DNA from: Planctomycetia bacterium | GTDB lineage: Bacteria > Planctomycetota > Planctomycetia > Gemmatales > Gemmataceae | Direction of reading: 5' to 3' | Assembly: GCA_005772955.1 (NCBI GenBank) | Contig: SXID01000250.1 | Location: 1-64,000 of the forward strand | Length of the DNA: 64,000 bases | In this document: positions 60,021 through 64,000 of the stretch, piece after piece | Layout: every line of letters begins with the position of its first letter | Position numbering within the stretch: position 1 is the first letter of the stretch | Notes under the pieces: model-generated | The model's input: the letters and a program-made list of their open reading frames with translations, nothing else | What the model was told of the DNA's origin: nothing | Databases searched by the model: none | Position numbers and translations under genes: made by a program

Positions 60021-60814
60021 CGGCCAACCGCGTACATCAACTGCCCTTCGACGACCACCGCGTATTCCGGCTCCGGCAGCGAGTCCGCGGGCGAGAGACT
60101 CACGGCCCGCACGTCGTGGAGACGCTTCACGCCATCCTGGAACGCGGGCAGTTCCAGCGCCGGGAACCGCACGCAGACCGCGTGGAACAACTCCGGCAAC
60201 AGACACTCGCCGGTTGCACCGGACTCGGTCCGCCGGTCGAGGTACTCCAGCGCTTCAATCGCCCACGGCACCATGCGACCAACCGATTTCGCGACACCGG
60301 GACCGCGTGTCTCGGCGCGGCGCAGCGCGTCTTCGCAACGCTTTGCAAGATCATCGAGCCGGGCGAGCATCGCGGACGCACGCTCCTCGAAGTTTGCAGA
60401 GAGCGCCGAGAGTTCGGCCTTCGCCTCTGCCATGAACGCGGGCACGCCCGACCGTGTTGTTTGCAACACGTCCTTCAATTCGCGCAGGATCGAGCGAGGT
60501 GAATCGTGTTCGTGGATGTAACCCACTGCCTTCGGTGTCGCGCAGACCCATTCCGTGAAGATCTTGCCCTTGGCTTCGGTACGAACCGTTTCGAGTAGTC
60601 CGTCGCGGATTGCAAGAAGCGCCGCCTCGGACGCAACGCCGGCACGCGACGGGAACAGACCCGGCAACTTGCCCGACTGGAACAGCCGGTGTTCGCCTGC
60701 GGTGTGCAGTGCGGTCTTGAGCGCTTCGAGAAGGTACTCGTTGCGCCGTGGGGCGTGGACGGCGACGAAGCCGCCTGGTGCGTGCGATTCGGGGGTTGAG
60801 TTGGGGCCATCCAT
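60017..60814 (-). CDS. Hypothetical protein of unknown function
   Basis: The protein is 265 aa. Without signal or membrane segment. The N-terminal part is basic and Pro-rich ([20 protein letters not shown]), the middle helical and charged with possible coiled-coil text ([35 protein letters not shown]), the C-terminal part mixed ([40 protein letters not shown]). I recognise no family. It converges with rph, the two stops overlapping. Divergent from trpS. Confidence 0.65.
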   Translation of the reverse strand: MDGPNSTPESHAPGGFVAVHAPRRNEYLLEALKTALHTAGEHRLFQSGKLPGLFPSRAGVASEAALLAIRDGLLETVRTEAKGKIFTEWVCATPKAVGYIHEHDSPRSILRELKDVLQTTRSGVPAFMAEAKAELSALSANFEERASAMLARLDDLAKRCEDALRRAETRGPGVAKSVGRMVPWAIEALEYLDRRTESGATGECLLPELFHAVCVRFPALELPAFQDGVKRLHDVRAVSLSPADSLPEPEYAVVVEGQLMYAVGR

Positions 60815-60903
60815 GGCGGGATCCGTGGCTCTTGGACTGAACCGGCCGTAATGTAACCATGTCCGTGCTGATTTGGGAAGCCCATTGTCTTGAGGCGGGT
60901 ACG

Positions 60904-62001
60904 ATGTCCACGACCGTCACGCGCGAATGCCTCGGCGACCGACCACGAATCCTCAGCGGGGTGCAGCCATCGGGCAAGTTGCACCTCGGCAACTACTTCG
61001 GCGCGATCAAGCAGCACATCGAGCGCCAGGATTCGGGCGAGTGCTTCTACTTCATCGCGGACTATCACGCGCTCACATCGTTGCGCGAGGCCGAAGAGAA
61101 AGAAGCCGGACTCGCGGCGAAGAACAAAGCGATGGTCGCGAGGTCAGCACGGCAGATTCTCGCGGACAACGTGCGCGACGTGGCACTCGATTACCTCGCC
61201 CTCGGTCTTGACCCCGCGAAGTGCAGTTTCTTCCGCCAGTCGGACGTGCCGGAGGTGTGCGAACTCGCGTGGATCTTCTCAACTGTTTGCGGAATGGGTC
61301 TGCTCGAACGTGCCCACTCGTACAAGGACAAGGTCGATCGGGGTATAACGCCGAGCGTCGGGTTGTTCACGTATCCCGTCCTCATGGCCGCGGACATCCT
61401 CATTTACCGCTCGCACCTCGTTCCGGTGGGGCGCGATCAGGAACAGCACCTCGAAATGACACGCAATATCGCAGGGTCGTTCAACCACGCGTACGGCGAA
61501 ATCTTCCCAATCCCGGATGCGACGTACACGGAAGCCGCGGTTGTTCCGGGAACTGACGGGCAGAAGATGAGCAAGAGTTACGGCAACACGATCGAAATCT
61601 TCGCGGAAGGAAAGACGCTCAAGTCCGCAGTGATGGGCGTTGTTACCGATTCGACGCCGGTGGACGAGCCAAAGAGCCCAGACAAGTGCAATGCGTTCGC
61701 GCTGTACAAACTGTTCGCGACCGCCGCCGAGCAAGCGGAGATGGCCGACCTGTATCGCAACCCGATGAAGGGCGCGGAAACGCGCGGTCGGGCGTTCGGC
61801 TACGGCGATGCGAAGACGCTGCTACTCGCGAAGATCGAAGCGTGTTTCGCGGCGGCGCGCGAACGACGCAAGCAACTCGCGCGCGACCCCGGTTATGTCG
61901 AAGAAGCTCTGGCGGCGGGTGCGAAGCGGGCGCGGGCCGCGGCGCAGATCACTCTTCAACTGGTGCGTCACGCGGTCGGCATTCACGCGCGGCCGGTCTG
62001 A
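60904..62001 (+). CDS. trpS: Tryptophanyl-tRNA synthetase
   Basis: The protein is 365 aa from MSTTVTRECLGDRPRILSGV; a more upstream in-frame start would add residues with no family match. Class I synthetase: RILSGVQPSGKLHLGNYFGA has the HIGH-like HLGN signature (about 28-50), FIADYHALTSL, AADILIYRSHLVPVGRDQEQHLEMTR and KMSKS loop DGQKMSKSYGN. The C-terminal anticodon-binding part is helical and Ala/Arg-rich. It charges tRNA-Trp. Divergent from the hypothetical gene. Confidence 0.95.
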   Translation: MSTTVTRECLGDRPRILSGVQPSGKLHLGNYFGAIKQHIERQDSGECFYFIADYHALTSLREAEEKEAGLAAKNKAMVARSARQILADNVRDVALDYLALGLDPAKCSFFRQSDVPEVCELAWIFSTVCGMGLLERAHSYKDKVDRGITPSVGLFTYPVLMAADILIYRSHLVPVGRDQEQHLEMTRNIAGSFNHAYGEIFPIPDATYTEAAVVPGTDGQKMSKSYGNTIEIFAEGKTLKSAVMGVVTDSTPVDEPKSPDKCNAFALYKLFATAAEQAEMADLYRNPMKGAETRGRAFGYGDAKTLLLAKIEACFAAARERRKQLARDPGYVEEALAAGAKRARAAAQITLQLVRHAVGIHARPV

Positions 62002-62201
62002 CCCGCGTTCTGCTCACATCTCAAATTCGTTCCGATTCCCAGCCGTGGTTTTCAGCCGGACGATCAATTCGTGGACCCGCGCGCCCCGTCCGGCGCCGAC
62101 AGCGAACATGACCTAGCCTTTGATGTGGCAATGCGCCTGGATCCCGACCAAGTCAGGCGTCTGCCTTCGCACTCCACCCGACTCACCGCGAGGGTGCCGC
62201 T

Positions 62202-64000
62202 GTGGCCGTCGCCTGTCCGTATTGCAATCACAAACTGATCCTGAAGTCCGCGAAGCTAGGCCGCTATCGGCCCAAGTGCCCGGCCTGCGCGAAGTCGTTC
62301 CTGCTGTTAGTGCCTGGCGAAACTGGTTGCGAGTGCCAGGTGCGGCCCCTTCCCAACCAAACGCAGGTCGGCCATCCAGCCGCGGCCGCCCTCGCGGTTT
62401 CGTCCGGTGGGTGTGGTGACTCGGGCACGCCGGCGGGCGAGGCGTCCAACTCGCACTTGTTCGGCGTTGCACGAATGAGCCATGACACCAACGAACTGAA
62501 CGCGACGCGGCACCCCGGCGACCCGGAACCGGAAGAACCGGCCATCGCGCCGAATACCGTGGTTCGCGGGTACGCCATCGAGCGCGAACTTGGGCGCGGC
62601 GGCATGGGCCAGGTGTACCTCGCGACCCAACTCTCGCTCGACCGTTCGGTCGCGCTGAAGGTGATGAGCAAGCGCTGGGCGACTGACCCGGTGTTCGTCG
62701 CGCGATTCACACGAGAAGCGTTTGCCTCCGCACAACTCTCTCACCCCAACATCGTCCAGATTCACGACATCGGAGAGGTTGATGGCACGCGATTCTTCAG
62801 CATGGAGTACGTACGCGGACGGTCGCTTTCAGAACTTGTGAAGTGGCAGGGAAAGATCGACCCGGAGATCGCTGTTGGCTACATCCTACAGGCCGCACGT
62901 GGTTTGAAACACGCGCACGATCGCGGGATGATTCACCGCGACGTGAAGCCCGACAACCTGCTCCTCGACGAGCAAGGTCTGGTGAAGGTCGCGGATCTTG
63001 GCCTCGTGAAAACCGCCTCGGTGTCACACGACGGCGACCGCTTTGGCGATGCGATCCCGCGCAGCGGACTTCACACGCTCCCGCTGGACATGACCGGGGA
63101 CCGGATCGCGCTCGGCACGCCCGCATACATGTCGCCGGAGCAGTGCCGCGACGCCGCGAGTGTTGATCACCGCGCGGACATCTACTCGCTCGGCTGCACG
63201 CTCTATGTACTCGTGACCGGGCGACGTCCGTTCGAGGGCACTATCGCCGTCGAACTGATGTCGAAGCACGCTTACGATGCGCTCGTGCCGCCGGAGCAGA
63301 TCGTGAGTCGCGTGCCGAAGGAGGTTTCCGCAGTTATCCAACGGATGATGGCGAAGGATCCCGGCGACCGCTATCAGGACATGGCGGAGGTGATTCGCAC
63401 TCTCGAAGTGTGGCTCGGTGTGTCCCACGCGGGCACATTTTCCCCACCGGAAGAACAGATCTCGCGGGTCGAAGGGTATGTGCTCCGGTTCAACACGTGT
63501 GGTTTCGCAGTGTTGCGAAGTCGCCTCATCGCGGGGTTCTTCGGCACCATCGCACTAGCGGCCGTGCTGCTCGCGTTCTTCGGAAAAATCCCGTGGGCGT
63601 TCGGGGTGTTCGGGCTGGCGCTGGAAACGACTCTCGCGTACTTCGTCCTCGACGGTATCACGCGGAAGGGTCATCTGTTCAGTTGCACGCGGCGGTTCGT
63701 CGCGGGGCTGGGCTGGAGCGACTGGGCCGTCGCCGTCGCGGGGTTCGCGATGTTCTGCGTCCTGCTCGCGCTTCTGAAAGTGCTGGGGATCTGGGTCGGC
63801 TTTGGGCTACTCGGCATCGGTCTTGCGTTCGCACTCCGCTACGGCGTAGACCGCGCGCTGGCCGAGGAACGCCGCGCCGTCCTCGACGGAGCCGAGCGGC
63901 AACTCCGGCAGATGCGCGCGAGCGGGCTAGGTGAAGAAGAGTTGCGACAGTTCGTAGTGAAGTTCGCCGGTCGCGACTGGGAGGAGTTCTTTGAGGCGCT
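62202..64000 (+). CDS. Serine/threonine protein kinase with zinc ribbon and multiple membrane helices (3' end beyond window)
   Basis: The frame is open to the end of the window (599 aa). GTG at 62202 starts VAVACPYCNHK with a second pair CPACAKSF, a planctomycete zinc ribbon. The kinase domain starts near residue 125 (GYAIERELGRGGMGQVYLAT), with VALKVM, HPNIVQIHDIG, catalytic loop MIHRDVKPDNLLL, KVADLGLVK (DLG in place of DFG), GTPAYMSPEQCRD and YSLGCTLYVLVTGRRPF. A long insertion (SVSHDGDRFGDAIPRSGLHT) separates the metal loop from the P+1 region. After the kinase come three or four hydrophobic helices (FFGTIALAAVLLAFF, VFGLALETTLAYFVL, VAGFAMFCVLLALL, VGFGLLGIGLAFAL) and a charged C-terminal part. 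Confidence 0.9.
   Translation, partial: MAVACPYCNHKLILKSAKLGRYRPKCPACAKSFLLLVPGETGCECQVRPLPNQTQVGHPAAAALAVSSGGCGDSGTPAGEASNSHLFGVARMSHDTNELNATRHPGDPEPEEPAIAPNTVVRGYAIERELGRGGMGQVYLATQLSLDRSVALKVMSKRWATDPVFVARFTREAFASAQLSHPNIVQIHDIGEVDGTRFFSMEYVRGRSLSELVKWQGKIDPEIAVGYILQAARGLKHAHDRGMIHRDVKPDNLLLDEQGLVKVADLGLVKTASVSHDGDRFGDAIPRSGLHTLPLDMTGDRIALGTPAYMSPEQCRDAASVDHRADIYSLGCTLYVLVTGRRPFEGTIAVELMSKHAYDALVPPEQIVSRVPKEVSAVIQRMMAKDPGDRYQDMAEVIRTLEVWLGVSHAGTFSPPEEQISRVEGYVLRFNTCGFAVLRSRLIAGFFGTIALAAVLLAFFGKIPWAFGVFGLALETTLAYFVLDGITRKGHLFSCTRRFVAGLGWSDWAVAVAGFAMFCVLLALLKVLGIWVGFGLLGIGLAFALRYGVDRALAEERRAVLDGAERQLRQMRASGLGEEELRQFVVKFAGRDWEEFFEA

Overview
The window is a high-GC bacterial chromosome segment that reads as a planctomycete, most likely of the Gemmata lineage (Gemmataceae). 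I base this on family content, since no database search was possible. The markers are two Planctomycete-type cytochrome/DUF1549/DUF1553 proteins, one paired with a TAT-exported DUF1501 protein, a DUF6797 beta-propeller protein, several Hanks-type kinases with unusual domain layouts, a secreted DUF6370-like protein, and many intergenic imperfect palindromes. Gene starts were moved inward from the ORF track wherever a signal peptide, family N-terminus or 4-nt overlap pointed to a later codon.

Layout. 1-3.1 kb: end of an upstream gene, a perfect palindrome, a membrane-anchored coiled-coil protein, a conserved hypothetical and a low-molecular-weight phosphatase. 3.1-9.4 kb: an exported esterase, then a likely operon of a 1226-aa LamG/cytochrome/DUF1549/DUF1553 protein, a small membrane protein and a DUF1501 protein. 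9.5-14.3 kb: a short UvrC, small hypotheticals, an HNH endonuclease gene broken by an amber codon, and a second DUF1549/DUF1553 protein. 14.4-20.7 kb: SH3-domain protein, deoC, a zinc-ribbon membrane protein, cinA and a proline-rich exported haem-motif protein. 20.7-25.0 kb: minus-strand aroDE (fused), aroK, prepilin peptidase and hisH, behind rpmG with a clear terminator. 25.3-32.9 kb: rarA, a degenerate kinase, a NUDIX hydrolase, a WD40 protein, an odd tRNA beside infA, a beta-hydroxyacid dehydrogenase and a lipase. 33-41.3 kb: exported Cys-rich protein, LOG family, TIM-barrel protein, DedA, DUF1570-like protease, ubiX, and an archaeal-type XPB helicase next to a Bax1-like (DUF790) nuclease. 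41.4-53.7 kb: CBS protein, kinase, DUF6797 protein, ispH with an oxidoreductase operon, NUDIX, an overlapping murB/FtsQ-like pair, and a PQQ-type propeller. 53.8-64 kb: HEAT protein, TAT-exported protein, argB-argD-argF arginine genes, rph, a hypothetical, trpS, and a kinase running off the end.

Themes. Housekeeping genes (arginine, shikimate and histidine synthesis, isoprenoid and murein synthesis, DNA repair, translation) are mixed with lineage-specific exported proteins. Imperfect palindromes of several unrelated sequence types sit between genes. At least one lies in frame inside a conserved gene (rarA), one may have contributed the signal peptide of the DUF1501 protein, and others supply the C-terminus or stop codon of neighbours. 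The observations most worth checking are a tRNA that resembles initiator tRNA but has anticodon AAU, located next to infA, and the XPB/Bax1 pair. No CRISPR array, rRNA, prophage or recognisable insertion sequence was seen.
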